From Olleya aquimaris (GTDB lineage Bacteria; Bacteroidota; Bacteroidia; Flavobacteriales; Flavobacteriaceae), in NCBI RefSeq assembly GCF_003259525.1, contig NZ_QLLO01000002.1:418012-482011 (forward strand): 64,000 bases of DNA, written 5' to 3'. The translations under genes and the position numbers were made by a program. Position 1 is the stretch's first letter; every line of letters starts with the position of its first letter. Shown here one piece after another: positions 29,607-40,156 of this stretch. Under the pieces are notes generated by a model. That model searched no databases. It saw only the letters and a program-made list of their open reading frames with translations, and was not told where the DNA came from.

Positions 29607-30923
29607 GTGCAAAAACAATTCCAAAATCATATAAAAAACAACCTTCCTTTTCTACAAGAAAGAAAACTTCTCATTGCTATATCTGGAGGATTAGACAGTG
29701 TTGTGTTAACTCATTTATGTAAGCAATCTAATTTAAAAATCTCATTAGCTCATTGTAATTTTAATTTAAGAGCAGAAGAAAGTGATGCAGACGAAAACTT
29801 TGTGTTGGACTTAGCAGAACAACTTGATCTTGAAGTGTTTATTGAAAGTTTTGACACTGAAGATTATGCTGAAGAACACAAACTTTCTATCCAAATGGCA
29901 GCAAGAACATTGCGCTACAACTGGTTTCAGGATCTTGCAGAGCAACTACAATTTGATTACATTTTAACTGCACATCATGCAGATGATAATCTAGAAACTT
30001 TTTTAATAAATCTAACCAGAGGAACTGGTTTAGACGGGCTAATAGGTATCCCAGAAATTAATAATAATATTGTAAGACCACTACTAAAATATACCAGAGA
30101 CGACATAGAAAACTATGCAAAAACTCATAATTTAAAATGGCGAGAAGATAGTAGCAATGCGTCAACCAAATATCTACGTAATAAGTTACGATTGGATGTG
30201 ATTCCGCTTTTAAAAGAGGTTAATCCAGAACTATTATCTAATTTTCAAAATACCATTAGCAATTTAAACGATACTGCAGATATTGTTGAAGAAAGTGTGC
30301 AAGCAGTTTTAAAACGAGCTATTATGGATATTGATAATTCTCAAATAAGCTATAAGATTTCAGAATTTAAAAAATTAAATAATCCAAAAGCGTATCTGTT
30401 TGAAATTTTTAAAGATTATGGATTTACGCAATGGACAGATATTGTCAATCTTTTAGAAGCGCAAAGCGGAAAGCAAGTGTTTTCTGCAACCCATAGCTTA
30501 TTAAAGGACAGAGACTGTTTAATTTTAAGTGAAATTAATGTTGATGAGTTTTCTTTTGAAACTACAATTAATGTAGAAGATAATTCTGTTGAAACCCCTT
30601 TAGGAACATTAACTTTTGAAACTACTCTAGATATTTCAAAATCAAACCAATCTAAAATCTACGTTGATAAAGATTTGTTAAAATTCCCATTAATTGTAAG
30701 ACATTGGCAAGAAGGCGACTATTTTTATCCTTTCGGAATGAAAGGAAAAAAGAAACTAAGCAAGTATTTTAAAGATGAAAAACTATCTTTGCTAGACAAA
30801 AATAAAGTCTTGCTTTTATGTAGCCAAAACCAAGTGGTTTGGGTTATAAATTATCGTTCTGACAACAGATTTAAAGTAACCGATACTACCAAATCTATTT
30901 TAAAAATTAAACTAACAAAATGA
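29607..30923 (+). CDS. tilS: tRNA(Ile)-lysidine synthetase
   Basis: 438 residues. The PP-loop SGGLDS is at 26-31, followed by LAHCNFNLRAEESD, TAHHADDNLETFLINLTRGTG (shown in parts: HHADDN and NLTRGTG) and a C-terminal TilS domain with HWQEGDYFYPFGMKGKKK. It converts cytidine 34 of the AUA-reading tRNA-Ile to lysidine with ATP and lysine. The start is GTG at 29607. Its stop overlaps the start of the following dsbD-like gene by 4 bases (ATGA), so the two are translationally coupled. Confidence 0.95.
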   Translation: MQKQFQNHIKNNLPFLQERKLLIAISGGLDSVVLTHLCKQSNLKISLAHCNFNLRAEESDADENFVLDLAEQLDLEVFIESFDTEDYAEEHKLSIQMAARTLRYNWFQDLAEQLQFDYILTAHHADDNLETFLINLTRGTGLDGLIGIPEINNNIVRPLLKYTRDDIENYAKTHNLKWREDSSNASTKYLRNKLRLDVIPLLKEVNPELLSNFQNTISNLNDTADIVEESVQAVLKRAIMDIDNSQISYKISEFKKLNNPKAYLFEIFKDYGFTQWTDIVNLLEAQSGKQVFSATHSLLKDRDCLILSEINVDEFSFETTINVEDNSVETPLGTLTFETTLDISKSNQSKIYVDKDLLKFPLIVRHWQEGDYFYPFGMKGKKKLSKYFKDEKLSLLDKNKVLLLCSQNQVVWVINYRSDNRFKVTDTTKSILKIKLTK

Positions 30924-33298
30924 AGCAATTACTAGCTTTTTTATTCGGATGTTTCGCTTTTTTAAGTGTAAATGCTCAAATCGAACCTGTAAAATGGACT
31001 ACAGAAGTAGAAAAAATTTCCGATACAGAATACAATCTTATTTATAAAGCAGCCATAGAGGATCATTGGCATTTATACTCGCAAACCTTACCCGAAGGTG
31101 GTGCTATACCAACCGAGTTTATTTATGATGAAAAAGCTTTAGAAAATGATTTTGAATTAGTTGGAAAAGCTACCGAAAGTAAAAGCATTACCAAGTTTGA
31201 TAAAGTCTTTCAAATGGACTTAACGTATTTTGATAATGAAGCTACTTTTATTCAAAAAATAAAACTAAAAAACGCAGAGGTCACTTCTATTGAAGCCGAA
31301 ATCAGTTTTCAAGCCTGCGATGATGCAAAATGTATTTTTGAAAGTGAGATTGTAAACTTTCAACTTACAAAAAAGCAAACGCCTAAATTTTTTGATCCAG
31401 TAAAATGGTCAACATCAGTCAAACAGCTTAATGACACAGATTACCAGATACAATACACTGCAAAACTAGATCCTAAATGGCACATTTATTCACAAGATAA
31501 TTCAGACCCAATGGGTCCAATTGCTACAGAGTTTACTTTTAAAGATAACGACAATAACGATTATCAAATTTTAGGTCCATTACAGGAGTCGGAAACAGTG
31601 ACTAAGTATGAAAATGCTTTTAAAATGGATGTCACCTATTTTGAAGACAAAGCAGTATTTACTCAAAAAATTAAAGTACTAAATCCATCAATTACAAAAA
31701 TTGAAGCAGAAGTTTATTATCAAGCTTGTGATGACGAAAAATGCCTAGCACCAACAACCTTCGAATTTGCTACAAATCTTGATGGTAGTGAAACATTAAT
31801 TGAAACATTAAATATAGACCCTGAAGATTTAGAAAAATCTAAAGCACTTAATTTAGGAGTTACAGGTTGGGACAACTACAAAAAAGAAGAAGTTAAAGAA
31901 AAAACCAACTTTGGTATTTTTATACTTGGTTTTATTGGTGGATTAATTGCTTTATTAACACCATGTGTGTTTCCAATGATTCCGTTAACCGTTTCATTTT
32001 TCACTAAAAGTGCAGAAAACACGCAAAAAGGATTGGCAAATGCCATTATCTATGGTGTTTTTATTTTAATTATTTATGTGTTATTAAGCTTACCATTTCA
32101 CTTTTTAGACTCGTTAAATCCAGAAATATTAAATACCATTTCTACTAACGTATGGCTAAATATTATTTTCTTTTTGATTTTAGCGTTTTTCGCCTTTTCA
32201 TTTTTTGGATACTACGAAATTACATTACCATCCTCTTGGGGAAATAAAATGGATGAAACCTCTTCTAGAGTTGGAGGGATTATTGGTGTCTTTTTTATGG
32301 CGTTAACTTTAGCTATAGTGTCCTTTTCGTGTACAGGACCTATTTTAGGGTCGCTATTAGCAGGATCGTTAACTAGTGATGGTGGTGCTATGCAATTAAC
32401 TGCAGGAATGAGTGGGTTTGGACTAGCACTAGCCTTACCATTTACTTTATTTGCCATGTTTCCAAAGTGGTTAAACTCGTTACCAAAATCTGGTGGTTGG
32501 CTAAATACAGTTAAGGTGGTCTTAGGGTTTTTAGAGTTGGGTATGGCATTTAAATTTTTATCCAATGCAGATTTAGTAAAACATTGGGGACTTTTAAAGC
32601 GTGAGGTTTTTATCGGGATTTGGATTATCATAGGTATTGGATTAGTACTATATTTATTAGGAAAAATCAAGTTTCCGCATGACAGTCCTATTAAAAAATT
32701 AAGTTTTAGTCGTATCTCATTTGCAGTATTAGTTGGTGCGTTTGTTATCTATTTAATTCCTGGTTTAACCAATACTAAATACGCTAATTTAAAGCTGTTA
32801 AGTGGTTTTCCACCACCATTACCTTATAGTATTTACGAGAAAGATAGTGAGTGTCCATTAGGTTTAAACTGCTATAAAGATATTGATGAAGGGATTGCTG
32901 CAGCAAAAGAAGCTAACAAACCTATCATGTTAGATTTTACAGGTTGGGCTTGTGTAAATTGCAGGAAAATGGAAGAGCAAGTATGGAGTCAAGACAAGAT
33001 CTATGAGATTTTAAAAGAGGAATACATTATTGTGTCTTTATATGTAGATGATAGAAAGAAACTTCCAGAAAACGAGCAATTTAAGTTTGTAAAAGCCAAC
33101 GGAAATCTTAAAAACATTAAAACCATAGGCGACAAGTGGGCAACTTTACAAACTCTTAATTTTCAAAATAACTCGCAACCTTATTATGTGTTGCTAAATG
33201 AAAACATGGAGTTGTTAAACCACACCACAGCATACACACCAAATGCTGATGAGTATTTAGAATGGCTTAAAACAGGCTTAGAAAATTTTAAAAAATAG
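30920..33298 (+). CDS. DsbD-type thiol:disulfide interchange protein with two N-terminal domains
   Basis: 792 residues. A signal peptide (about 1-19) is followed by two tandem DsbD-alpha-like domains (about 22-150 and 158-285) that share [36 protein letters not shown] and ACDDAKC/ACDDEKC. The membrane part has eight or so helices with the Cys pair 349 ([10 protein letters not shown]) and 471 (SCTGPILG). The C-terminal thioredoxin domain has Cys678-Val-Asn-Cys681. DsbD carries electrons from cytoplasmic thioredoxin to periplasmic proteins. The doubled N-terminal domain differs from the single one in E. coli. A terminator follows directly. Confidence 0.92.
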   Translation: MKQLLAFLFGCFAFLSVNAQIEPVKWTTEVEKISDTEYNLIYKAAIEDHWHLYSQTLPEGGAIPTEFIYDEKALENDFELVGKATESKSITKFDKVFQMDLTYFDNEATFIQKIKLKNAEVTSIEAEISFQACDDAKCIFESEIVNFQLTKKQTPKFFDPVKWSTSVKQLNDTDYQIQYTAKLDPKWHIYSQDNSDPMGPIATEFTFKDNDNNDYQILGPLQESETVTKYENAFKMDVTYFEDKAVFTQKIKVLNPSITKIEAEVYYQACDDEKCLAPTTFEFATNLDGSETLIETLNIDPEDLEKSKALNLGVTGWDNYKKEEVKEKTNFGIFILGFIGGLIALLTPCVFPMIPLTVSFFTKSAENTQKGLANAIIYGVFILIIYVLLSLPFHFLDSLNPEILNTISTNVWLNIIFFLILAFFAFSFFGYYEITLPSSWGNKMDETSSRVGGIIGVFFMALTLAIVSFSCTGPILGSLLAGSLTSDGGAMQLTAGMSGFGLALALPFTLFAMFPKWLNSLPKSGGWLNTVKVVLGFLELGMAFKFLSNADLVKHWGLLKREVFIGIWIIIGIGLVLYLLGKIKFPHDSPIKKLSFSRISFAVLVGAFVIYLIPGLTNTKYANLKLLSGFPPPLPYSIYEKDSECPLGLNCYKDIDEGIAAAKEANKPIMLDFTGWACVNCRKMEEQVWSQDKIYEILKEEYIIVSLYVDDRKKLPENEQFKFVKANGNLKNIKTIGDKWATLQTLNFQNNSQPYYVLLNENMELLNHTTAYTPNADEYLEWLKTGLENFKK

Positions 33299-33302
33299 AT
33301 TT

Positions 33303-33330
33303 AATTCCTGCTTTTAGCAGGAATTTTTTT
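33303..33330 (+). terminator. Terminator of the tilS-dsbD operon
   Basis: AATTCCTGC pairs with GCAGGAATT over TTTTA, followed by a T run, five bases after the stop codon. Confidence 0.88.
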
Positions 33331-33348
33331 CATATTATTTTTCACGAC

Positions 33349-34974
33349 ATGAAAACCATACAAGGACAAATTGTAGATATCCAAAACCAACGTATTTATA
33401 GTGGAGAAATCACTATTAACTCTGGTAAGATTGAATCTATTACCGAAAAAGAGCATAACATAAATCATTACATATTACCTGGTTTTGTCGATGCACACAT
33501 CCATATAGAAAGCTCGATGCTAGTACCATCAGAATTTGCAAAGATTGCTGTTAAACATGGCACAGTTGCAACTGTTAGCGATCCTCATGAAATTGCAAAT
33601 GTCTTAGGTGTAGAAGGCGTAGAGTTTATGATTAATAACGGAAAACAAACCCCTTTTAAATTTAATTTTGGTGCGCCTAGTTGCGTGCCAGCAACGACGT
33701 TTGAATCGGCGGGAGCGGTAATAGATTCTGATGATATTAAAACCTTAATGGCTAATCCAGATATTAAATATTTAGCCGAAATGATGAATTATCCAGGTGT
33801 GTTATTTGATGACGATGAGGTACTTAAAAAAATTGCTTGGGCAAAACACTATAACAAACCAGTAGATGGTCATGCTCCAGGTTTAAAAGGTGATGACGTT
33901 ACCAAATACATCAATGCTGGAATAAGTACAGATCACGAGTGTTTTACCTATGACGAAGCGTTGGAAAAGCTTCAAAAAGGAATGAAAATCTTGATTAGAG
34001 AAGGGAGTGCAGCTAAAAATTTTGATGCTTTAATCGATTTGCTACCAGAGCACCACCAAAACATGATGTTTTGTAGCGACGATAAGCATCCAGACGATTT
34101 GTTACTTAATCATATTAACAAATTATGTGCACGTGCAGTAGCTAAAAACATAGACGTATTTAAAGTATTACAAGTAGCTTGTGTTAATCCTGTGAAGCAT
34201 TATAAATTGGACGTTGGTTTGCTTCAACAAGGTGATGCTGCAGATTTTATAATGGTCAATAATTTAACAGACTTTAAAACGCTTCAAACTTACATCAATG
34301 GTGAGTTGGTTTATGATAATGGGACTTCATTAGTAAAACACGTATCGTTTAAAAACCTTAATAATTTCAATACAAAAAAGAAAACTGTTGATGATTTTAA
34401 AGTCGAAAGCACAGCTAAGCACATACGTGTGATTGAAGCATTAGATGGACAATTAGTAACCAATCAACTTAAAGAAGAAGCTACGATCCAAAACGGAAAT
34501 CTAGTATCCAATACAGCTACTGATATTTTAAAAATGACAGTCGTTAATCGTTATAAAAATGATGCTCCAGCACTAGCATTTATTAAAAATTTTGGATTAA
34601 AAGAAGGTGCTATTGCCAGTTCTGTTGGTCATGATTCTCATAATATTATTGCAGTAGGCGTTAGCGATGACGCTATTTGTAAAGCAGTAAATCTAATTAT
34701 TGAAAATAAAGGTGGAATCTGTGCGGTGTCAAATTCCGAAGAACGAATTGTACCACTTCCAGTTGCAGGTATCATGAGCGATCAAAATGCCGAAACCATT
34801 GGACACTCTTATGCAGCTTTAGATAAAATGGCAAAACAATTAGGCGCTACGTTGCATGCACCTTACATGACCTTATCTTTTATGGCTTTATTGGTTATTC
34901 CATCCTTAAAATTAAGTGATAAAGGCTTGTTTGATGGAGGGAGGTTTGAGTTTACTTCTTTAGAAATTAATTAG
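33349..34974 (+). CDS. ade: Adenine deaminase
   Basis: 541 residues of the amidohydrolase superfamily, AdeC type. The metal-binding [13 protein letters not shown] is near residues 47-59, [11 protein letters not shown] near 80-90, and [14 protein letters not shown] near 190-205. The C-terminal domain with [13 protein letters not shown] is specific to adenine deaminase. It converts adenine to hypoxanthine for purine salvage. It has its own start 18 bases after the previous terminator. No purine operon surrounds it. Confidence 0.94.
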   Translation: MKTIQGQIVDIQNQRIYSGEITINSGKIESITEKEHNINHYILPGFVDAHIHIESSMLVPSEFAKIAVKHGTVATVSDPHEIANVLGVEGVEFMINNGKQTPFKFNFGAPSCVPATTFESAGAVIDSDDIKTLMANPDIKYLAEMMNYPGVLFDDDEVLKKIAWAKHYNKPVDGHAPGLKGDDVTKYINAGISTDHECFTYDEALEKLQKGMKILIREGSAAKNFDALIDLLPEHHQNMMFCSDDKHPDDLLLNHINKLCARAVAKNIDVFKVLQVACVNPVKHYKLDVGLLQQGDAADFIMVNNLTDFKTLQTYINGELVYDNGTSLVKHVSFKNLNNFNTKKKTVDDFKVESTAKHIRVIEALDGQLVTNQLKEEATIQNGNLVSNTATDILKMTVVNRYKNDAPALAFIKNFGLKEGAIASSVGHDSHNIIAVGVSDDAICKAVNLIIENKGGICAVSNSEERIVPLPVAGIMSDQNAETIGHSYAALDKMAKQLGATLHAPYMTLSFMALLVIPSLKLSDKGLFDGGRFEFTSLEIN

Positions 34975-35043
34975 ATACAAATTGTTTTCTATTTTCTAGA
35001 ACAACATAATTTTCCTACTTTTATTTTCTAAACTAACCTATCT

Positions 35044-36579
35044 ATGCTCAAAAAAGTTTTTGGAAGCGCTGTCTTTGGTGTTGAAGCAACAACGGTAACA
35101 GTTGAAGTTAATGTTGATAGCGGTATTGGTTACCATCTTGTAGGACTTCCGGATAATGCGATTAAAGAAAGTAATTTTAGGATTGCTGCTGCGCTTCAAA
35201 ATAACGGTTATAAAATTCCAGGTAAAAAAATTATAATCAACATGTCACCAGCAGACCTCAGAAAAGAAGGGTCTGCTTATGATTTGACCCTAGCAATGGG
35301 TATTTTGTCTGCATCTAAACAAATAGTAGCAGAACATTTAGAAGACTTTTTAATTATGGGAGAATTATCTTTAGATGGTAGTTTACAACCCATTAAAGGT
35401 GCTTTGCCAATAGCTATTAAAGCTAGAGAAGAAGGCTATAAAGGGTTTATTTTACCTATTCAAAATGTAAAGGAAGCAGCGATTGTTGATGGATTAGAAG
35501 TTTATGGAGTAGAAAACATTAAGCAAGTCATTAATTATTTTGATAAAGGGGAAGCTTTAGAGCAAACTATAATTGATACTAGAAAAGAATTTGAAAAAAA
35601 CTTAGAGTTTCCAGAATTTGATTTTAGTGATGTCAAAGGTCAAGAGTCTATAAAACGTTGCATGGAAATTGCAGCAGCAGGAGGACACAATATTATTTTA
35701 ATTGGACCACCAGGAGCAGGAAAAACGATGTTGGCTAAGCGCTTACCTAGTATTTTGCCACCTATGACTTTACATGAAGCTTTAGAAACGACTAAAATAC
35801 ACAGTGTAGTTGGACGTGTTAAAGATTCAGGTTTAATGGCGCAAAGACCGTTTAGAAGCCCACATCATACCATTAGTGATGTCGCATTAGTTGGTGGTGG
35901 TGCCTATCCACAACCAGGAGAAATCTCGTTATCTCATAATGGAGTTTTGTTTTTAGACGAACTTCCAGAATTTAAACGTGGAGTTTTAGAAGTCATGCGT
36001 CAACCTCTTGAAGATAGAGAAGTCACCATCTCCAGAGCTAAGTTTACTGTAACCTATCCATCCTCTTTTATGTTGGTGGCTAGTATGAATCCTAGTCCTA
36101 GTGGCTATTTTAACGATCCAGATGCTCCTGTTACTAGTAGTCCTGCAGAAATGCAACGCTACTTAAGTAAAATATCTGGTCCACTGTTAGATAGAATAGA
36201 CATACATATTGAAGTCACTCCTGTACCTTTTGAAAAATTATCAGAAGAGCGTAAAGGAGAATCTTCAGTAGACATCAGAAAACGAGTTACAGAAGCTAGG
36301 CAAATTCAAACCAAAAGATTCGAGTCGTATGAAAACGTCCATTATAATGCGCAAATGTCTACTAAACAAATCCGAGTGTATTGTAAGCTAGAAGAGGCTT
36401 CCAAGCAACTTTTAAAAACTGCTATGGAGCGTTTAAATTTATCTGCAAGAGCTTATGACAGAATTTTAAAAGTAGCTAGAACCATTGCAGATTTAGAACA
36501 CAGTCCAAATATTAAGGGAAATCATATTAGTGAAGCCATTCAATATAGAAGTTTGGATAGAGACGGTTGGTTGGGATAA
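35044..36579 (+). CDS. YifB/ComM-family Mg-chelatase-like AAA+ ATPase
   Basis: 511 residues. N-terminal ChlI-like domain ([25 protein letters not shown] appears in parts: [14 protein letters not shown]), Walker [32 protein letters not shown] and [11 protein letters not shown] (Walker B), a sensor region with [10 protein letters not shown], and the C-terminal Mg_chelatase_C ([17 protein letters not shown]). ComM in Vibrio and Haemophilus is a hexameric helicase that extends branch migration during natural transformation. In Bacteroidota the same role is likely but not shown. The CPCG zinc loop of the E. coli protein is not visible: the family's CX2CX2C set is absent. Transcribed alone. Confidence 0.9.
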   Translation: MLKKVFGSAVFGVEATTVTVEVNVDSGIGYHLVGLPDNAIKESNFRIAAALQNNGYKIPGKKIIINMSPADLRKEGSAYDLTLAMGILSASKQIVAEHLEDFLIMGELSLDGSLQPIKGALPIAIKAREEGYKGFILPIQNVKEAAIVDGLEVYGVENIKQVINYFDKGEALEQTIIDTRKEFEKNLEFPEFDFSDVKGQESIKRCMEIAAAGGHNIILIGPPGAGKTMLAKRLPSILPPMTLHEALETTKIHSVVGRVKDSGLMAQRPFRSPHHTISDVALVGGGAYPQPGEISLSHNGVLFLDELPEFKRGVLEVMRQPLEDREVTISRAKFTVTYPSSFMLVASMNPSPSGYFNDPDAPVTSSPAEMQRYLSKISGPLLDRIDIHIEVTPVPFEKLSEERKGESSVDIRKRVTEARQIQTKRFESYENVHYNAQMSTKQIRVYCKLEEASKQLLKTAMERLNLSARAYDRILKVARTIADLEHSPNIKGNHISEAIQYRSLDRDGWLG

Positions 36580-36654
36580 TCTTATATTAGATTTGTAGGA
36601 AATGATTTCTTTTTGTTACTTTACCTGTAACTATTAATCAATAACCAATTTTAT

Positions 36655-37119
36655 ATGAAAAACTTAGGAACCCTAATCTTAGGGTTAATTTTAGGCGCAC
36701 TAGCCATGTATTTTTATTTTAACTATTTTAATCAACCAACTATGACACCACCAATTTTAACACCAAAAGGAATTATTACATCAGCAGAAGCAAAAGAATT
36801 AAGTGATAACTGGACAGACTTAAGAAAATCTGTAAACGATTCTGTAGCCTACAATGAAGCAGATAATCGTTCGTCTTGGTATTCTTTAACAGATTTAAAT
36901 GCCTTTTTAGCAAAAGTAGCTAAAGACCATCCAAATGCTGATGGTATACGCTTTTACCTAGGTGTGGACACATCTGTTGGAACTGGTGGTTATACTACTG
37001 TATTTATGGTTCCAACCCAAGCTGGAGAAAGAGAAGAAGGACACGATGATATTACCGGAGCAGATGGCTTAGATAGAGGTATGACTGGTTATCCACCAAA
37101 TGCAGCTTATCCACAATAA
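36655..37119 (+). CDS. Hypothetical membrane-anchored protein
   Basis: 154 residues. A single N-terminal membrane segment (about 4-26, LGTLILGLILGALAMYFYF) anchors a soluble domain that should face the periplasm. The soluble part has SWYSLTDLNAFLAKVAKDHP and IRFYLGVDTSVGTGGYTTVF, and an unusual Gly/Asp-rich tail (about 125-154, GHDDITGADGLDRGMTGYP). I recognise no domain. It is 7 bases before a seven-helix membrane protein, which in turn overlaps a histidine kinase, so the three probably form one operon. No function is assigned. Confidence 0.75.
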   Translation: MKNLGTLILGLILGALAMYFYFNYFNQPTMTPPILTPKGIITSAEAKELSDNWTDLRKSVNDSVAYNEADNRSSWYSLTDLNAFLAKVAKDHPNADGIRFYLGVDTSVGTGGYTTVFMVPTQAGEREEGHDDITGADGLDRGMTGYPPNAAYPQ

Positions 37120-37126
37120 ATTATAA

Positions 37127-37843
37127 ATGAGTTCCTTTTTATTAGATAATTATTTAGAAATATATAGAGGAGCCGAAATTCTTGCAGCTTTAACTGGGTT
37201 AATTTTTTACAAAAAATTTAAATCCAAAGCTGCAAGAATTTTTATTTGGTTTTTAATCTATGTTCAAATTATTGAAACACTTGCAGGCTATCCTAGTTTT
37301 ATTAAAAACTCAGATAATTTTGAATGGTTAGATACTATTGTCAAAGACACTATTTTTAGAGAAAATTATTGGTTTTACGATATATTTTGGACAATTATAG
37401 GCTCTTTAATTATTTCTTATTATTTCTATTTAGTCTCCAAGGACGCATTTTTAAAAAAAATAATTAAGGTTTCCTCGTTACTTTTTTTAATAATATCAAT
37501 TGTATTTATAGGGATTAATTTAGACATATTATTTTATAACCTTTTGTTGTCTCTAGAAATTTTAAGTTTGATATTAATATTACTAGTAACCTTTAGTTAT
37601 TATGTCGAGTTACTTAATTCTGAAAAGATATTAGATTTTTATAAGTCATTAAGTTTTTATGTTGCATCAGGTGTACTGGTCTTTTGGATTGTAATCACTC
37701 CCATGTCATTTTATGAGAAATATTATAATGTAAATGATGCCGCATTTGTAGCATTAAAAACTTACATTTATTTATTTTCAATAGTATTTATGTATTTAGC
37801 ATTTACCATTGGCTTTATTGTATCAAAACCAGAACATGATTAA
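37127..37843 (+). CDS. Hypothetical seven-helix membrane protein
   Basis: 238 residues, very hydrophobic, with about seven membrane helices (near 10-28, 36-54, 82-104, 110-130, 132-158, 170-190, 206-232) and short loops. A central loop FKSKAARIFIWF and a FEWLDTIVKDTIF segment are the most polar parts. No retinal lysine pattern or transporter motif was found. Its stop overlaps the histidine kinase start by 8 bases (ATGATTAA), so the kinase may use it as a membrane sensor partner. It resembles uncharacterised proteins that precede kinases in Bacteroidota (recalled, not checked). Confidence 0.75.
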   Translation: MSSFLLDNYLEIYRGAEILAALTGLIFYKKFKSKAARIFIWFLIYVQIIETLAGYPSFIKNSDNFEWLDTIVKDTIFRENYWFYDIFWTIIGSLIISYYFYLVSKDAFLKKIIKVSSLLFLIISIVFIGINLDILFYNLLLSLEILSLILILLVTFSYYVELLNSEKILDFYKSLSFYVASGVLVFWIVITPMSFYEKYYNVNDAAFVALKTYIYLFSIVFMYLAFTIGFIVSKPEHD

Positions 37844-38663
37844 TTTATTTTTACTGTTAAAAGAATTAGATAAACCAATTTCATCTAGCTCAGAGCGCTA
37901 TTTGTTGGTGTATATGATTGGTATTTTACTAATTGTCTGTACGCTAATTATCTTATTTTTTATAGTTTTTCAAAAAAGAAAAAACAAACTTATTTTAGAT
38001 AAAGTCAAGCAACAAAAAGCTTTTGAGGAAGAGCTAACCAATACCCAAATAGAGATACAAGAACAAACTTTAAAAAACATAGGACAAGAATTACATGATA
38101 ATGTAGGACAAATTTTATCTGTTGCAAACATGAATATGAGTATTTTAAGTACTCAAGTCCCAGAAGCTATAAAAGAGTCGTTTACAGAAACCAAAAACGC
38201 TGTAAAAGAAGGGTTAAGTGAGTTGCGTTTACTATCCAAAACATTAAATAACGAAGTCATTGTAAATAGAGGATTTGTAGACTCTGTACATAGTGAAGTG
38301 GAGCGCTTAAATAAACTTAAATTATTAAAAGCTTTTGTCAATTTAGAGGGTAATCCAGAGTTTTTTAAACAACCAAAAGACAGTATAATATTATTTAGAA
38401 TTGTCCAAGAATTTATTTCTAATACCGTAAAATATGCTGAAGCTAGTACTTTAAAAATTAATCTAAATTTTTTAGAAGATAAATTATTAGTTGCATTACT
38501 AGATGATGGTATAGGGTTTAATGAAAATACTATAGAACAGGGTTCTGGTTTAATAAACATGAAAAGTCGTGCAGCTTTAATAAACGCAGACTTAAATTTA
38601 AGTTCTACACCTGGAGAGGGAGTGCAATTAACCTTAAATTATCCATACAGAGCTTTAGAGTAA
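37836..38663 (+). CDS. Orphan sensor histidine kinase (HisKA_3 type)
   Basis: 275 residues. One membrane helix (about 24-46), a short coiled linker, a dimerisation and phosphoacceptor segment GQELHDNVGQIL with phospho-His87, and an HATPase_c domain (about 185-275) with an N-box FISNTVKYAEA, DDGIGFN and GSGLINMKSRA. This is the NarL/DesK-type kinase class that normally phosphorylates a LuxR-type response regulator. None is encoded next to it, so the kinase is an orphan. A TTG-started extension is possible at 37809, but the ATG at 37836 gives the tidy 8-base overlap with the preceding gene. Only 2 bases separate its end from the convergent aldehyde dehydrogenase gene. Confidence 0.9.
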   Translation: MINLFLLLKELDKPISSSSERYLLVYMIGILLIVCTLIILFFIVFQKRKNKLILDKVKQQKAFEEELTNTQIEIQEQTLKNIGQELHDNVGQILSVANMNMSILSTQVPEAIKESFTETKNAVKEGLSELRLLSKTLNNEVIVNRGFVDSVHSEVERLNKLKLLKAFVNLEGNPEFFKQPKDSIILFRIVQEFISNTVKYAEASTLKINLNFLEDKLLVALLDDGIGFNENTIEQGSGLINMKSRAALINADLNLSSTPGEGVQLTLNYPYRALE

Positions 38664-38665
38664 AC

Positions 38666-40036
38666 CTAAAGCCATTTTAGTATTTTTCTTATTACTCCTA
38701 CCTTTCCTTTGTAAGGTGCGTAACGCATTGGTAAATCCAACCAATTCCCTTTCTTAACTACTGCTTTTTTATGCGAAAAGGTGTCAAAAGTATGTTGTCC
38801 ATGATAGGCTCCTATTCCGCTATTTCCTACACCACCAAAGGGTAATCTGTGGTTAGCAAAGTGTATAATCGTATCATTTATGCAACCACCACCAAATGAG
38901 AATCTTTTCATTAATTGTTTCGCTTTCGCGGAATTTGTGCTAAACACATACAAGCTTAACGGTTTGTTATAAGATAAAATGATACGTTCTAAATCAGTTT
39001 CGTTTTCATAAGAAATTACAGGTAGAATAGGTCCAAAAATTTCATCTTTCATAACCTCACTATCCAATTTAGGTTCGTCAATTAAAGTTGGCGAAATGTA
39101 TAGGTTATCTGCATCTGTTTGTCCACCAATGATGCAGTTTTCGTCCACTAGCATTTTAGATAATCGGTCAAAATTCTTTTTGTTTATGATGCGTGCAAAG
39201 TCTTTTGAATCCTGTGGAGTAGTGGAGTAGGCTTCATCTATTTCAGCTTGAATAGCTTTATAAAACGCTTCTTTTTTAGATTGTTCAATTAATATATAAT
39301 CTGGTGCTATACATGTCTGTCCAGCATTTACAAATTTTCCCCAAACAATTCGCTTTGCGGTTAGTTTTATATTAGCAGTTTCATCAATAATACATGGGTT
39401 TTTACCACCTAATTCTAAAGTTACAGGTGTTAAGTTAGGTGCTGCAGCTTTTGCAACAATTTTGCCAACATTAACACTTCCTGTAAAGAAAATATAACCC
39501 CATTGTTGCTCCAGTAAATTGGTAGATACTTCAACACCACCTTGTATTACTGTAGCGTGTTCTGGTTTAAATACTTTTTTAACAATTTCATTAATGAGGT
39601 TAGATGTATTTGGAGTTAATTCGCTTGGTTTTAACACTACAGTATTTCCTGCTGCAATTGCACCAACTAAAGGAGCTATAGCTAATTGATAGGGATAATT
39701 CCAAGGAGCAATTACCAAAACGGTTCCGTAAGGTTCTGAATATAAATAATCTGATGAAGGAAAATTTAACAAACTAGGAAAAACGCGTTTAGGTTTTGCC
39801 CATAGTTTTAGTTTTTTAATGGTTAATTTTAAATCTTGGATAACTATAGCAGTTTCGGTTAAAACCGATTCAAACTCTGGTTTTTTAAAGTCTTTGTATA
39901 AAGCTTCGGTTATTTGATGTTCTCGTGAAATTAGTTCTTCTAATAATTTTTTTAAAAGATCCCTTCTGTAAGTAACATCTAGTGTCTGTCTGGTCTTAAA
40001 AAAGTTTTTTTGATTATTAACTAATTGTGGAATCAT
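38666..40036 (-). CDS. Aldehyde dehydrogenase family protein (ALDH3-like)
   Basis: 456 residues. NAD(P)-binding and catalytic features: VLVIAPWNYPYQLAI, GNTVVLKPSE, FTGSVNVGKIVAKAA, LELGGKNPCII with the catalytic Glu, and NAGQTCIAPDYIL with the catalytic Cys. Length of about 450 and the short C-terminus match the ALDH3 group, which oxidises fatty or aromatic aldehydes. A membrane-anchoring tail is not evident. The gene contains a perfect copy of the dispersed 16-mer seen upstream of lpdA (38918-38933), coding for Ser-Ala-Lys-Ala-Lys near residue 370. Substrate unknown. Confidence 0.92.
   Translation of the reverse strand: MIPQLVNNQKNFFKTRQTLDVTYRRDLLKKLLEELISREHQITEALYKDFKKPEFESVLTETAIVIQDLKLTIKKLKLWAKPKRVFPSLLNFPSSDYLYSEPYGTVLVIAPWNYPYQLAIAPLVGAIAAGNTVVLKPSELTPNTSNLINEIVKKVFKPEHATVIQGGVEVSTNLLEQQWGYIFFTGSVNVGKIVAKAAAPNLTPVTLELGGKNPCIIDETANIKLTAKRIVWGKFVNAGQTCIAPDYILIEQSKKEAFYKAIQAEIDEAYSTTPQDSKDFARIINKKNFDRLSKMLVDENCIIGGQTDADNLYISPTLIDEPKLDSEVMKDEIFGPILPVISYENETDLERIILSYNKPLSLYVFSTNSAKAKQLMKRFSFGGGCINDTIIHFANHRLPFGGVGNSGIGAYHGQHTFDTFSHKKAVVKKGNWLDLPMRYAPYKGKVGVIRKILKWL
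38918..38933 (-). repeat. Dispersed 16-mer copy within the aldehyde dehydrogenase gene
   Basis: On the minus strand this reads TTCCGCGAAAGCGAAA, identical to the copy in the lpdA leader (23675-23690). It is in frame with the coding sequence. Confidence 0.65.
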
Positions 40037-40078
40037 AGTATGGAATTAGATTATAAAAGTATGAAACTTTGTCTGTTC

Positions 40079-40090
40079 GAGCGTAGTCGA
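40079..40090 (+). repeat. Copy of dispersed GAGCGTAGTCGA repeat
   Basis: GAGCGTAGTCGA sits between the aldehyde dehydrogenase and rluA-type genes. Identical 12 bases occur at 42354-42365 and near-copies lie at 46484-46500 and 46531-46547. Confidence 0.6.
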
Positions 40091-40156
40091 GAACTAAAGA
40101 AATAAAATATTTCAATATAAAGAAGACTTCTCTATTGCGCTTGAGGTGACCTTGTT

